Assembly: GCF_000166355.1 (NCBI RefSeq)
Contig: NC_014652.1
Coordinates: forward strand, 2,466,501-2,530,500
DNA length: 64,000 nucleotides
Reading direction: 5' to 3'
From: Caldicellulosiruptor hydrothermalis 108
Lineage (GTDB): Bacteria; Bacillota; Thermoanaerobacteria; Caldicellulosiruptorales; Caldicellulosiruptoraceae
Shown one piece after another: positions 42,650-52,040 of the stretch. The notes under the pieces were generated by a model, which saw only the letters and a program-made list of their open reading frames with translations, did not search any database and was not told the origin of the DNA. Position numbers and translations under genes: made by a program. Position 1 is the first letter of the stretch. Every line of letters starts with the position of its first letter.

Positions 42650-44272
42650 ATGAAGGTTTTACTTTGCCAGATAAATCCCATTGTTGGAGATATTGAAGGT
42701 AACACAAAAAAGATAATTGAGATTATAAAATCGCACAGAGACGCAAAAATTCTTATATTTCCGGAACTTGCAATCTGCGGATATCCTCCAAAAGACCTCT
42801 TGTTTCAAAAAGACTTTATAGAGGCTGTTGACAAGGCAATAGAAAAAATTGCAAAAGAAGTGGAAGACAGTTACGTAATTGTCGGTAGCCCAACAAAGAG
42901 CCATCATGTTTCAAAGCTTTTCAATAGCGCTATTATTCTTTATCAGGGCAAAATAGAAAAGATTATACACAAAACTCTTTTGCCCTCTTATGATGTATTT
43001 GATGAAAACAGGTATTTTACACCAAGCCCTACAAGAGAGGTTGTAACTATTGAAGGAATAAACTTTGGGATAAGCATATGCGAGGATATCTGGAACATAA
43101 ACAACGATGAAAATGCAATGTACGATATAAACGTGCTTGACGAGCTTTGTCAAAAGGGTGCAAAGGTGTTTATAAACCTTTCAGCATCACCATATCATTA
43201 TACGAAACTTGAAACTCAGAGGCTAAAAGTTTTGAAAGAGGCTGCAACAAAGTATGGCATTCCTGTTATATATGTGAATCAGGTTGGTGGAAACGATGAG
43301 CTGATATTTGACGGAAACAGTGTGGTACTCAGCTCAGACGGCAGGCTGGTAGCAAAAGCAAAAGAGTTTGAAGAGGACATTCTAGAAATTGAACTTGAAA
43401 ATATTGATAAAATACCAGAAATTAAAATACAAGAAGACATCTCGTGGATTAAAAAAGCGCTTGTGCTTGGAATAAGAGATTACTTTGAAAAGACAGGAAT
43501 AACCAAAAAGGCAGTAGTAGGTCTTTCTGGAGGGATTGACTCGTCAGTTGTTTGCTGTTTGGCGGTTGAAGCACTGGGAAGAGAAAACGTCTTAGGTGTT
43601 TCTATGCCATCGCGCTACTCTTCAGAACACAGTATAAAAGACGCAAAAAGCTTAGCAGAGAACCTTGGAATTGAGTTTAGAATATATCCAATTGAAGATG
43701 TTTTCAGAGCATACTTGAGGATGTTCAACACAAGTGAAACGCCCTTGCAAGACCTTGCAGAAGAAAATATCCAAGCGCGAATTCGCGGAAATATCCTCAT
43801 GTTTATATCAAACAGGGAAAACAGGCTTGTTCTCACAACAGGGAACAAGTCTGAGCTTGCAGTTGGATACTGCACACTTTACGGTGATATGGCAGGCGGG
43901 CTTGCAGTTATATCAGATTTGCCGAAAATGCTTGTGTATGAGCTTGCAAGGTATATAAACAGGGAAAGAGAAATAATACCACACAACGTTTTAGTAAAAC
44001 CACCATCTGCAGAGCTTCGACCAAACCAAAAAGACCAGGACACTCTCCCACCGTATGAGGTGCTTGATCCAATACTTGTTGCATATATAGAAGAGCAAAA
44101 GAGCATAAATGAAATAGTGGAAATGGGATACCCAAAAGAGCTTGTACTCAAAGTAATAAAGATGGTGGAAAGAGCAGAATACAAACGCAAACAGGCAGCG
44201 CCGGGCTTGAAAGTAACATCAAAAGCGTTTGGTTTTGGCAGGCGCATGCCAATTGTCCAGAGATGGGTGTGA
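42650..44272 (+). CDS. nadE: Glutamine-dependent NAD+ synthetase
   Basis: 540 residues from the ATG at 42650 (GAAGGTGG upstream); the longest open frame begins inside the HEPN gene and is unlikely. N-terminal nitrilase-like glutaminase domain with catalytic Glu in FPELAICGYPP, Lys in HKTLLPSYDVFDE and Cys in ISICEDIW. C-terminal NAD synthetase with the ATP pyrophosphatase loop GLSGGIDSSV, TTGNKSELAVGY and GLAVISDL. Amidates deamido-NAD with glutamine, last step of NAD synthesis. Starts 20 bp after the HEPN gene, perhaps by readthrough. Confidence 0.95.
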   Translation: MKVLLCQINPIVGDIEGNTKKIIEIIKSHRDAKILIFPELAICGYPPKDLLFQKDFIEAVDKAIEKIAKEVEDSYVIVGSPTKSHHVSKLFNSAIILYQGKIEKIIHKTLLPSYDVFDENRYFTPSPTREVVTIEGINFGISICEDIWNINNDENAMYDINVLDELCQKGAKVFINLSASPYHYTKLETQRLKVLKEAATKYGIPVIYVNQVGGNDELIFDGNSVVLSSDGRLVAKAKEFEEDILEIELENIDKIPEIKIQEDISWIKKALVLGIRDYFEKTGITKKAVVGLSGGIDSSVVCCLAVEALGRENVLGVSMPSRYSSEHSIKDAKSLAENLGIEFRIYPIEDVFRAYLRMFNTSETPLQDLAEENIQARIRGNILMFISNRENRLVLTTGNKSELAVGYCTLYGDMAGGLAVISDLPKMLVYELARYINREREIIPHNVLVKPPSAELRPNQKDQDTLPPYEVLDPILVAYIEEQKSINEIVEMGYPKELVLKVIKMVERAEYKRKQAAPGLKVTSKAFGFGRRMPIVQRWV

Positions 44273-44293
44273 AAAAATTATTATAAAAGAGAG

Positions 44294-44337
44294 TACAGGG
44301 TCTGTCCACAAGCTTCAAAACAGACCCTGTATTTTTT
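44294..44337. terminator. Bidirectional terminator after nadE
   Basis: TACAGGGTCTGT (44294-44305) and ACAGACCCTGTA (44320-44331), a perfect 12-bp stem with 14-nt loop, followed by TTTTTT on the plus strand. It lies between convergent genes and can serve both. Confidence 0.9.
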
Positions 44338-45271
44338 AATAATCTTTAATTATTTTTACTGTACCATTCATATTTGTGATTTTAATAGTATTTTCCCCTG
44401 AATCAAGGTCTATATAATAGCCGTCTCCCATTTTTATGATGTCAAAATCGGATTTTACCTTGCCTTTTGCTGAAATCTTAATCTTTGCCTTGACAGCTTT
44501 GCCTGCAGCAAAAGAAATATCTCCTTCACCCACATTTACAATAGATGAATTGCCATATCCACTTACCTTCTCTATCTTTGCTATAATATTCCCTTTTGTT
44601 GTTGAAACTTTGAAGCTGCCTGTTTTTTCGATTTTGAGGTTTATGTTGCCTTTGCCATTGCTAATTAGAAAATCTCCGCTGACATAGTCAAGCTTGATAT
44701 CACCTTCACCATTTTTAATGTCAAGCACTGTTTCTGTGTTTGTCACTGCAATGTTTCCCACACCATTTACTATGTAAACAGAGCCGCCTTTAATATCTGA
44801 GATACTTACACTGCCACTATTGTTTTGAACAACTACTTTGCAGTCCTGCGGCAGGAAAATCTCAAATTTAAATTCCCTTTTTGGATTTGAAACCTTGTTA
44901 GCTAAAACTGCCTCAGTACTGCCGTATGCCCTTGCCTTTACATAGACCCTGTCAACTTCATTTTCAATGCTGGCATCCATGTCATCAAAAATCTTCTGCA
45001 GTTCCATTCTATCGAGCTCCTTGACATTGCTGCCACTTTCATTATATGTCCATACCACTTTTTTGACGTATCTTACAGCAATGTCAGATGTGACTTTTCC
45101 CCTGATGATAATAGAAGAGCTGTCACAGTCAATGACAAAAGCCTTTCCTTTATAATCTAAAACCATCCACTTTCCTTCCTGTGAATACTCTTTTGTCTTT
45201 GCTTTTTGAGGCGTGCAAGCAGCAAGCATAAAAAGAATTGCCAGTAAAATGGCTATCAATTTGAACTTCAT
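44336..45271 (-). CDS. Lipoprotein with DUF4097-like beta-helical repeats
   Basis: 311 residues from the ATG at 45271, which has GGGGG 6 nt upstream; the longer reading adds 49 residues without a signal peptide and is unlikely. Signal peptide with lipobox LAAC. Residues 130-300 contain stacked short beta repeats (VSISDIKGGSVYIVNGVGNIAV, DIKNGEGDIKL, ISNGKGNINL, VSTTKGNIIAK, NVGEGDISF), the pattern of DUF4097 adhesin-like proteins. Function unknown; surface exposed. Confidence 0.75.
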   Translation of the reverse strand: MKFKLIAILLAILFMLAACTPQKAKTKEYSQEGKWMVLDYKGKAFVIDCDSSSIIIRGKVTSDIAVRYVKKVVWTYNESGSNVKELDRMELQKIFDDMDASIENEVDRVYVKARAYGSTEAVLANKVSNPKREFKFEIFLPQDCKVVVQNNSGSVSISDIKGGSVYIVNGVGNIAVTNTETVLDIKNGEGDIKLDYVSGDFLISNGKGNINLKIEKTGSFKVSTTKGNIIAKIEKVSGYGNSSIVNVGEGDISFAAGKAVKAKIKISAKGKVKSDFDIIKMGDGYYIDLDSGENTIKITNMNGTVKIIKDY

Positions 45272-45414
45272 AAAAATCCCCCTTGAGTTTTCAAAAGAAA
45301 GAAAAGACCTCAAAACAATTTTTATATAGAAATTGTATAATAAATGCTCTTTTTTGTATACTACCCAAAAGCCAACTTTGTAAAGTTTGCTTAAAATCTC
45401 AAGGGGTACTATTG

Positions 45415-45975
45415 TCAAATCTCAACAGTCCATGCACATTCATCTTTTCTGTTGATAAACACATAAAGTTTGCTGCCTTCTTTTTCCACAACCTGCGCAG
45501 TGATATCGCTATTTTGAAGGCTGAGTTTTGTAAAATAGTCTACAATGAGGTGTTTTGCCACATTTGTGTTTTGAGAAATTCTTTCCACAAGACAATCTAT
45601 ATATATCTGGTCATTTTGATAAAGTATTCTATCGCAAAGGCTTGTTGTCTCTTTTACATCCACTATATCTTCTTTCCTGACAGAAGACACAATCAAAACC
45701 TCTGGACTTCTATACTCTCCAAACCTGTATTTTTTTATATTCACAATAGATGCAATGTACATTTTATTGAAGACTTCATTTTTCGAAAGCTTGTAAGCAA
45801 GCCAAAGGTCATGGTTTGCTATGTATGCTTTTTGTGTATCCACATTTACCGCAACCCAGTCTACTGCTATATCTTCAGGTGTCAAAAACCCTGATATGCA
45901 CTTTACATACACGCCCCAAAGCCCGATTTTCTTGTTATAGTCCTTTTCTATATTCATCCCATTTTCAAGTATCAT
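45415..45975 (-). CDS. Conserved hypothetical protein
   Basis: Up to 212 residues if read from 46053; I prefer the ATG at 45975 (186 residues), which overlaps the upstream stop by 11 bp, or ATG at 45957. Soluble, mixed alpha/beta, no signal peptide, no motif recognised. Segment GVYVKCISGFLTPEDIAVDWVAVN is followed by a conserved-looking core. Tightly coupled to the DHPS-N-like gene upstream, so the two probably work together. Confidence 0.55.
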   Translation of the reverse strand: MILENGMNIEKDYNKKIGLWGVYVKCISGFLTPEDIAVDWVAVNVDTQKAYIANHDLWLAYKLSKNEVFNKMYIASIVNIKKYRFGEYRSPEVLIVSSVRKEDIVDVKETTSLCDRILYQNDQIYIDCLVERISQNTNVAKHLIVDYFTKLSLQNSDITAQVVEKEGSKLYVFINRKDECAWTVEI

Positions 45976-46366
45976 CTTTTTCTTGTTCGGGTCTACCGGG
46001 ACATAGACAATCACGTTCAAATCCCTCCACAATCTTTTGTATTTTTTCTGCAAGTTCTTTCAGTTTAAAAGGTTGCTTTTTTAGCTTTTCACAAAGCATC
46101 TTAAGCTGCAGGACATTTCCAAATACCAAACAGTCACTCTTTTGAACTGAGTGGTCTATTGAGCCTTTGTTGACAACAGCGTCTGAGCCAATGGAAAGCA
46201 TTGTCTGTTTTATTATATTTGCCTGTGTGGGTGTCAGGTCTTCTATATATATGTGAAGATACACCATTTTTCTGAGAAGATACTCCTTTGCGTACTTGTC
46301 AGGCCCCACTTTTTCAATATACTTCTTTAGTTTTTCAATATTATTTTCCACCAAATAACAGTTCAA
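45965..46366 (-). CDS. Stand-alone protein resembling the N-terminal domain of dihydropteroate synthases
   Basis: 133 residues. The stretch ANIIKQTMLSIGSDAVVNKG, then a VQKSDCLVFG segment and LKKQPFKLKELAEKI, resemble from memory the non-catalytic N-terminal extension of many clostridial FolP proteins (ANILKQEMLS-GG-AAV... QPFGL). The catalytic FolP barrel is absent. A FolP with its own, divergent N-terminal region is encoded at 54145. Role unknown. The assignment needs a profile search. Confidence 0.5.
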   Translation of the reverse strand: MNCYLVENNIEKLKKYIEKVGPDKYAKEYLLRKMVYLHIYIEDLTPTQANIIKQTMLSIGSDAVVNKGSIDHSVQKSDCLVFGNVLQLKMLCEKLKKQPFKLKELAEKIQKIVEGFERDCLCPGRPEQEKDDT

Positions 46367-46407
46367 TTTTAAATTTCTCCTTTCTTAAGACCACATTAAA
46401 TTTTCTC

Positions 46408-47484
46408 CTACCTATATTTTAACCTACAAATCTTGACATTTTGATAGTAATAAAGAAGAATCTGCTTATAATTTTTTCCCTGGCGTGCAAGATAGTTTGC
46501 TCCCCACTGGCTCATCCCAAGCCCATGCCCATACCCTCTTGTTTGGATTCTCACTCCCCTTTTGTCAGGGTAAATCCAAAACTCTGTCGAATAAAGTCCA
46601 AAGATGTTTCTGAACTGATTCCCACTCAAAATTGTATTTCCTACTTTTACAGATCTTACTCTTTGTGTAGCTGTCCTTTCAATTACCCTTATCTGGGAAG
46701 ATATATTTTGCGTGTCCACCCTCAACCCAGGAAAATATTTTTTTAATCTTTTTATAAACTCACCATAGGTAAAATAAAATTCACCTGAAAATTTGGGACA
46801 GCCTTCCTCACCACGACTCACAACACTTTTTAAGTATGGAATTTCTTCTTTAAACACCTCTTTAGCATCTTCAGTTTTTCCGCCAGATGCAGCATGATAC
46901 AGACTATCTATAATTTCGCCGCTATACACAAGTATCTGTCCTTTTGTTTCTTCTGCTGCCTTGCGTATTTTGCTATAGTACTTTTCAAAGTCTTTGCCCC
47001 ACTTTTGTTTCATCTCGTCTTTGTCGATATACGCCTGGCAGTGGGAAAAATCATCGCAAAGATAAACCTTTTTTTCTTCATATCCTTTGTGAAAGGCTTT
47101 GCTTACAATCTTTCTTGCAGCGTATGTCCTTGAAGCAACTGCCTGGGCTTTTAAAGCCTCCAAATTAAACTCGGCAGGCATTTCTGCTGCTACAACGCCT
47201 ATAACATATTCTTCAAGCGAAATTCTTTCTATTCTGTTCTTATCCTTTCTGAGAAGATTTATATAAATATCATCTTTTTGATTTTTTCTCTTCAAGTTTG
47301 AGGATGCAGTTTGAATATTACTTTCTTGCACAATATTATCTTTTTCTTTCTGCACATTTTTGGAGTTATTGAGTGCTGGTTTTGCAACAATATTTACAAT
47401 CAAAAGCACAACGAGAGCAAGCAGCATCAAGGTTGTGTCAAGCCAAAAGAAATTATGCCTTCTTTTACTCACCTCTTTTTTCAA
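46408..47484 (-). CDS. spoIID: Stage II sporulation protein D
   Basis: 358 residues from the TTG at 47484, 5 nt after GGAGGTGG; TTG at 47496 and a later GTG are alternatives. N-terminal transmembrane helix (about 15-37) and the SpoIID domain: VVAAEMPAEFNLEALKAQAV, ASRTYAARKI, YHAASGGKTEDA and RGYGHGLGMSQWGAN. SpoIID is a lytic transglycosylase of the engulfment machinery (SpoIIDMP). Overlaps the end of spoIIE, a gene order I do not regard as usual. Confidence 0.92.
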   Translation of the reverse strand: MKKEVSKRRHNFFWLDTTLMLLALVVLLIVNIVAKPALNNSKNVQKEKDNIVQESNIQTASSNLKRKNQKDDIYINLLRKDKNRIERISLEEYVIGVVAAEMPAEFNLEALKAQAVASRTYAARKIVSKAFHKGYEEKKVYLCDDFSHCQAYIDKDEMKQKWGKDFEKYYSKIRKAAEETKGQILVYSGEIIDSLYHAASGGKTEDAKEVFKEEIPYLKSVVSRGEEGCPKFSGEFYFTYGEFIKRLKKYFPGLRVDTQNISSQIRVIERTATQRVRSVKVGNTILSGNQFRNIFGLYSTEFWIYPDKRGVRIQTRGYGHGLGMSQWGANYLARQGKNYKQILLYYYQNVKICRLKYR

Positions 47485-49813
47485 GTCCACCTCCAACTTT
47501 CAAGACAATTATGGTTACATCATCTTTTATCAAAAACGAATTAGAAATTGCCCATTCAAAAATCTGTTTGGCACAGCTCTGGGTTGAGACAAACTGGTTT
47601 TTGGCAATAAACTCTTTCAAAATCCTGTCACCATCCTCGCCCAAGAGCTCAAAAAGCCCGTCAGAGAACATAAATATCATGTCACCCTTTTGAAGTTTGC
47701 AGGTTAAAAAGTCAAACTGACTCTCGGCTTCTATTCCAACCGGAAGAGAGTTTGACTCTACCGTCAAAACCTCATTTCCTCTTTTTATGAAGGTTGGCAT
47801 TGCCCCGGCTTTCAAAAATTCACACAAAAGTGTAAATCTATCTATGCATACAATGTCAACAGAAGCAAATTCTTCAGTGTTTTTAATTGAAAGAAGCGAG
47901 TTTATAAACTTTATCGCAACTTTTCTGTCAAACCCAAGCGATGAGAATTTTTTGAGGGCATCTATAACAATAAAGCTGTTTTCTGAAGCAGTTTTACCTG
48001 TGCCCATACCGTCTGATATGCAGGCTAAAAACTTTCCGTTTTTGAGTTGCAAAAAACACACCCTGTCACCGTTTATGTTTTCTTTGCTCTTTGAATATAT
48101 AGAATAATCTATCTGCACATTTGGCTTTTTGATAATGGAAACTGTATATCCACCTGAGATTTTTGGCACCTCTGATATAATTTCTACACCGCAGCCTACA
48201 ACTCCCTTTACAATCTCTTCTATCTCCATTTTCTTTGGTGCTTTAAACCCATCTTTGAGGTCTATATCTATCTGAAAATAATTATCATATACAACATACT
48301 CAACCTTTTCAACCTCATACCCGAACCGCGCAAGTTCAAGTTCAATCTCTCTTGATGTTCCCCTGTCTTTTTTTGCTTCATTTTCAGCCATCTTTGCAGC
48401 ATCAATCACAATGTCCTTTAAAATTTCTATGTGCGTCCTGAACACATTTTCTTTTGGACTTGATGCCTCTTGAACAAGCTTTGAATATTTCAAAGATTCC
48501 AAGAAACCATTTATAACTATTACAAACTCTTTGGATTTTTCACACAAAAATCTAAATTCTTTTAAATCCTCTTGAGAAAGCTTTCCCTTCTTCAATATTA
48601 TATTTTTTATCTCGTTCAAACTATGATTTGTCCTTTGATAATCTATGTTCCAGCACACATTTGAATTGCTGCAATCCAAACAAAGTTTTTGACATGCACT
48701 TTGAACAATATTCTTTGCTTCATCCTTGCAAATTAAAACTGCTGGTTTGCTGCAAGCATTCTGCTGTATATTTTCAAGTACAGACGCAACCCCAAAAATC
48801 TTTTCTTTAATCATCCTCTGTACCTCCCTCTCATCAGTACTCTGCAGCTTTACAATCCTCTCTAACGGAAACAGACAGAAAAGCACAGCAGCTACTAAAA
48901 TCTCGCGGACTCTTACCGTTGGGTTTGACGATATGTAAAACATGGATATGACATATCCGCAAAATCCCCCAAGAGCAACCCCAAGCTTGCCAAACCCTTT
49001 GAAAAGCCCTGCAACAAGGCTTGAGAATGCAAATGCACACGAAATCTCTAAACTTGTTCCTTCATTTATACTCTCTAAAAGTCCAACAACAAACCCCATT
49101 GCAGTTGCTATTGTCATCCCATGGAAAAGCGATATTGCAAAAATTAGAATGAAAAACAGCACGTATCTTACAGCAAGCACCGAATCAAAACCATTTGAAA
49201 GCCCCAAAAAGCTCAAAGCCAGAACTACAACCACAACCACTGTCTGTTCAGCTGCATATGTTTTTTTGGTATAAACTGCATCAAAAAACCTCTCAAACAT
49301 AATTACTGCCCAAAAACACCCAATCATCTCAAGTACAAGATACAAAAACTCTATCGGTGCTTTAGAAAACAGAAAAATAGAAATGCTACCACTGCTTCCC
49401 ACACTCAAAGCGCAGAGCAGGGCCTTTGAATAAAGGTTTAGGTCAAAAAAATGGTTTATTGTAGTTATCAAAAGAATGGAGAGCACATATTTTAATATTG
49501 AGCTTTTATCTGAACACGAAATTATCCCGAAGATGGAAAAAAGCGAGGCTAAATAGTACATATAATCCTTCTTTTTAAAACTTGCAACGTATGCACAAGA
49601 AAAGAAGCTTCTTGAAAACAGGCTGCATCTTCCAAGCAAAAAGGCTAAAATCAGAATAAAAAACTCCTGTGCACTAAAAACCAAAAACCGGTCTGATATA
49701 GTATCCTTTGAACTTTTTGTCTGCTGTCTTTTAAACTGCAAAACCTCAAGTCTTTCCAAGGCAAAATCATCTCCTTTTGTATAAATTCTCAAAATCTTTT
49801 GTAAACCAATCAC
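47465..49813 (-). CDS. spoIIE: Stage II sporulation protein E, PP2C-type phosphatase
   Basis: 782 residues from a GTG; a TTG about 19 codons in, behind AAAGGAGATG, is also possible. N-terminal region (to about 320) with roughly ten membrane helices, a central cysteine-containing segment (CLDCSNSNVCW), and a C-terminal PP2C phosphatase (about 575-775) with metal-binding ISDGMGTG, FMFSDGLFELL and KDDVTIIVLKV. SpoIIE dephosphorylates SpoIIAA, releasing sigma-F in the forespore. Paired with spoIID. Confidence 0.95.
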   Translation of the reverse strand: MIGLQKILRIYTKGDDFALERLEVLQFKRQQTKSSKDTISDRFLVFSAQEFFILILAFLLGRCSLFSRSFFSCAYVASFKKKDYMYYLASLFSIFGIISCSDKSSILKYVLSILLITTINHFFDLNLYSKALLCALSVGSSGSISIFLFSKAPIEFLYLVLEMIGCFWAVIMFERFFDAVYTKKTYAAEQTVVVVVVLALSFLGLSNGFDSVLAVRYVLFFILIFAISLFHGMTIATAMGFVVGLLESINEGTSLEISCAFAFSSLVAGLFKGFGKLGVALGGFCGYVISMFYISSNPTVRVREILVAAVLFCLFPLERIVKLQSTDEREVQRMIKEKIFGVASVLENIQQNACSKPAVLICKDEAKNIVQSACQKLCLDCSNSNVCWNIDYQRTNHSLNEIKNIILKKGKLSQEDLKEFRFLCEKSKEFVIVINGFLESLKYSKLVQEASSPKENVFRTHIEILKDIVIDAAKMAENEAKKDRGTSREIELELARFGYEVEKVEYVVYDNYFQIDIDLKDGFKAPKKMEIEEIVKGVVGCGVEIISEVPKISGGYTVSIIKKPNVQIDYSIYSKSKENINGDRVCFLQLKNGKFLACISDGMGTGKTASENSFIVIDALKKFSSLGFDRKVAIKFINSLLSIKNTEEFASVDIVCIDRFTLLCEFLKAGAMPTFIKRGNEVLTVESNSLPVGIEAESQFDFLTCKLQKGDMIFMFSDGLFELLGEDGDRILKEFIAKNQFVSTQSCAKQIFEWAISNSFLIKDDVTIIVLKVGGGLEKRGE

Positions 49814-49904
49814 CTGTACAATCTATTCTACCTACCCTGCCCTGTATTTTTTGTTGTAAATAGTAAGATAGCTAAAAAATTTTTTACGACAAAAAAATAA
49901 AAAA

Positions 49905-49937
49905 GGGTGCAAAGGTCTAAAAAACCTTTTTGCACCC
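49905..49937 (-). terminator. Terminator after pspA
   Basis: GGGTGCAAAGGT (49905-49916) pairs with ACCTTTTTGCACCC (49924-49937) with a small bulge; TTTTTTATTTTTTTG follows on the minus strand. Confidence 0.85.
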
Positions 49938-49976
49938 AATATAAAAAGCTTGCTTGCACGCACAAATCTTTTCTTT

Positions 49977-50645
49977 TTACTTGCCCATCTTCTCTTTTAG
50001 TTTTTGAAGCTCATCCAAAATGTCCTCATCACTATTTTCGAGTTCTTTAAATCTGTCTTCAAGTGTTTTTGAAGCATTTAAAAGCTCTTCATGCGCCTGA
50101 GCTCTTGCCTCTTTCTGTTCAATCTTCTGCGCATACTTTTCAAACGACTCAAACGCAGATGTGTCTGTGAGCTTGCTCATTGTCTGTGTGATTGTAACCT
50201 GGGCATCAGCCCTCTTCGACTTGGCAATGAGCAAATCTCTTCTCCTCTTTGCCTCTTCAATCTTGTCTTCCAGCATCTTAAGCCCGCTCTTTAACTTTTC
50301 CACAGCCTCGTGCTGTGCCTCATATTGTTTCTGATACTCATCTGCAAGTCTTTCGAATTCTCTTTTTCTCTTTAGCGCTTCTACTGCAAGTTCATCCTCG
50401 CCTTTTGATACGGCAAGCTCAGCCTTCTTCTGCCACTCTTCAGCAGCCTTTTTGTTTTCTTCAACCTTCTTTTGCAAAATCTTTTCATCTGCAAGAGCGT
50501 TTGCAACCTCAACCCTTGCTTTTTGCAGCTGGTCTTCCATGTCTTCAATCAGCTGATTGAGCATCTTTTCAGGGTCGGCTGCTTTTTCAATAAGGTCGTT
50601 TATGTTCGCCTTGAGAAGCTGGGCAATCTTTTGAAATACCCCCAT
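49977..50645 (-). CDS. pspA: PspA/IM30 (Vipp1) family membrane-stress protein
   Basis: 222 residues, almost entirely coiled coil (25-185). N-terminus MGVFQKIAQLLKANINDLIEKAADPEKML is the family's amphipathic helix that binds membranes, split here by a helix break. ESCRT-III-like rods of this family protect a damaged membrane. GGGAGG precedes the ATG. It follows the 443-residue coiled-coil membrane protein by 36 bp, so the two likely act together. Confidence 0.93.
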   Translation of the reverse strand: MGVFQKIAQLLKANINDLIEKAADPEKMLNQLIEDMEDQLQKARVEVANALADEKILQKKVEENKKAAEEWQKKAELAVSKGEDELAVEALKRKREFERLADEYQKQYEAQHEAVEKLKSGLKMLEDKIEEAKRRRDLLIAKSKRADAQVTITQTMSKLTDTSAFESFEKYAQKIEQKEARAQAHEELLNASKTLEDRFKELENSDEDILDELQKLKEKMGK

Positions 50646-50681
50646 AGCAATAAAACCTCCCGAAAATGTAATATTTTATTT

Positions 50682-52013
50682 TTATCCAAAAAACTCATCA
50701 AAAAGGTCTTTTATGACCTTTTTAATTGTATCGCTGCCGCTTGAAAATGAAGATGACTTCAAAAGCGCATCTGAGATAGCGTTCTGGTATTCTATATAGC
50801 GTTTTTTGAACTCGTCAAAGTTGCTACTGTACAAAAGCTCTTTCAAGTTTTTATAATATGAGTCAAAAAGGTTAGATGATAGGCCAACTTTTAGCCTATT
50901 TTTTGCCTCTTTCAAAAATCTCTCGAAATTTTCAAGAAGCTTTTTGCACTCTGAAAACTCCCGTGTAAAGGTCAAAATGGTGCTTTCTAGCTCAGATATC
51001 TCTTTTTCTAACTTTTCATTATCGGCACAGCTTTCAAGCAAGTTTTTCACTCGTTCAATCTCAAGGTCTACTTTATAGAATTTAAAGCCAACCTTGTCGT
51101 AAACTGACACAATTTTTTCAAACTTGTCGACAAGCTCTTTTTGAGATCTCATCTTTTTCTGAAAATCCTGTGCTAATTCATTTTCAACCTGCATAAGTTC
51201 TTCCAAAAAGTCTTCTGCCAGGACAATCTTTTCAAAGTCGCTTGACACCTGAAGTTTTAAAAGCAAGCTATCGAACATCTTTTGAATCTCCAAAGCTTTA
51301 GATGCAGATTTTGACAGAATAAGAGGATACTTTTCTTCAAACCTCTTTGTCAAAAGCTGTATCATTGAATTTATATAGCTACTTTTCTTCTCGTCATCAA
51401 GACTTTTGAAATATTCTATTTTCTCATCAATTCTTTTTATACCCTCAACCGCCTTTTTCAAATCATCATCTGAAACTCTTTTTGCAAAAAGTTCATCTAT
51501 CTTTTGCTTTAAAACCTCCTTATTTTTAATCCCATCTACAGCTTTTTCTACCTTTTCAATGTACTCTAATTCTTCTTGAAGTGTCTTTTCAGAATCTTTT
51601 AAAACCTTTTCCAGAAAATCTAAATCACTTTTGAGTATGTTGTAGATTGTCAAAAAGGTTTTAAACTCACTGTCTGAATAGCTCTTTTTTATCCCTTCAT
51701 GGTACTCTTTCAGGTTTTTGAAATTTATGGTAATCTCTTCAAACTTGCTCTCAAGTTTTCGCCCATCATCAAGTAACTTGAAAAACTTTACCTTGTCCTC
51801 TAAGTTCAAGATCCTGTTTGAAATTGCTTCAAAATACTCTTCCACCCTTTGCAAGTTTTTAAGCCTTCTCATCTTCTCAGCTTTTTTTCTCTTGATAGCA
51901 ACAGTTGCCACAATCAGAACAATTATAAAGAAAAGCCCGAGCAAAAACCACAAAAGCTGCGTCCACAACAATTTTGAAAACTCTATTTCAACTTTGTAAA
52001 ACCCACCCCACAT
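50682..52013 (-). CDS. Membrane-anchored coiled-coil protein, unknown family
   Basis: 443 residues. One transmembrane helix (about 14-38) followed by basic residues (KRKKAEKMRR), then about 390 residues of charged helical coiled coil rich in K, E, L and F. Topology resembles EzrA (N-terminal anchor, cytoplasmic spectrin-like rod) but I cannot match its motifs. ATG with AGAGAGG upstream. Cotranscribed with pspA, suggesting a membrane-bound partner in envelope-stress response. Confidence 0.65.
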   Translation of the reverse strand: MWGGFYKVEIEFSKLLWTQLLWFLLGLFFIIVLIVATVAIKRKKAEKMRRLKNLQRVEEYFEAISNRILNLEDKVKFFKLLDDGRKLESKFEEITINFKNLKEYHEGIKKSYSDSEFKTFLTIYNILKSDLDFLEKVLKDSEKTLQEELEYIEKVEKAVDGIKNKEVLKQKIDELFAKRVSDDDLKKAVEGIKRIDEKIEYFKSLDDEKKSSYINSMIQLLTKRFEEKYPLILSKSASKALEIQKMFDSLLLKLQVSSDFEKIVLAEDFLEELMQVENELAQDFQKKMRSQKELVDKFEKIVSVYDKVGFKFYKVDLEIERVKNLLESCADNEKLEKEISELESTILTFTREFSECKKLLENFERFLKEAKNRLKVGLSSNLFDSYYKNLKELLYSSNFDEFKKRYIEYQNAISDALLKSSSFSSGSDTIKKVIKDLFDEFFG

Positions 52014-52040
52014 ATTTTTAAAGCCTCTCTTTTTGATTTT

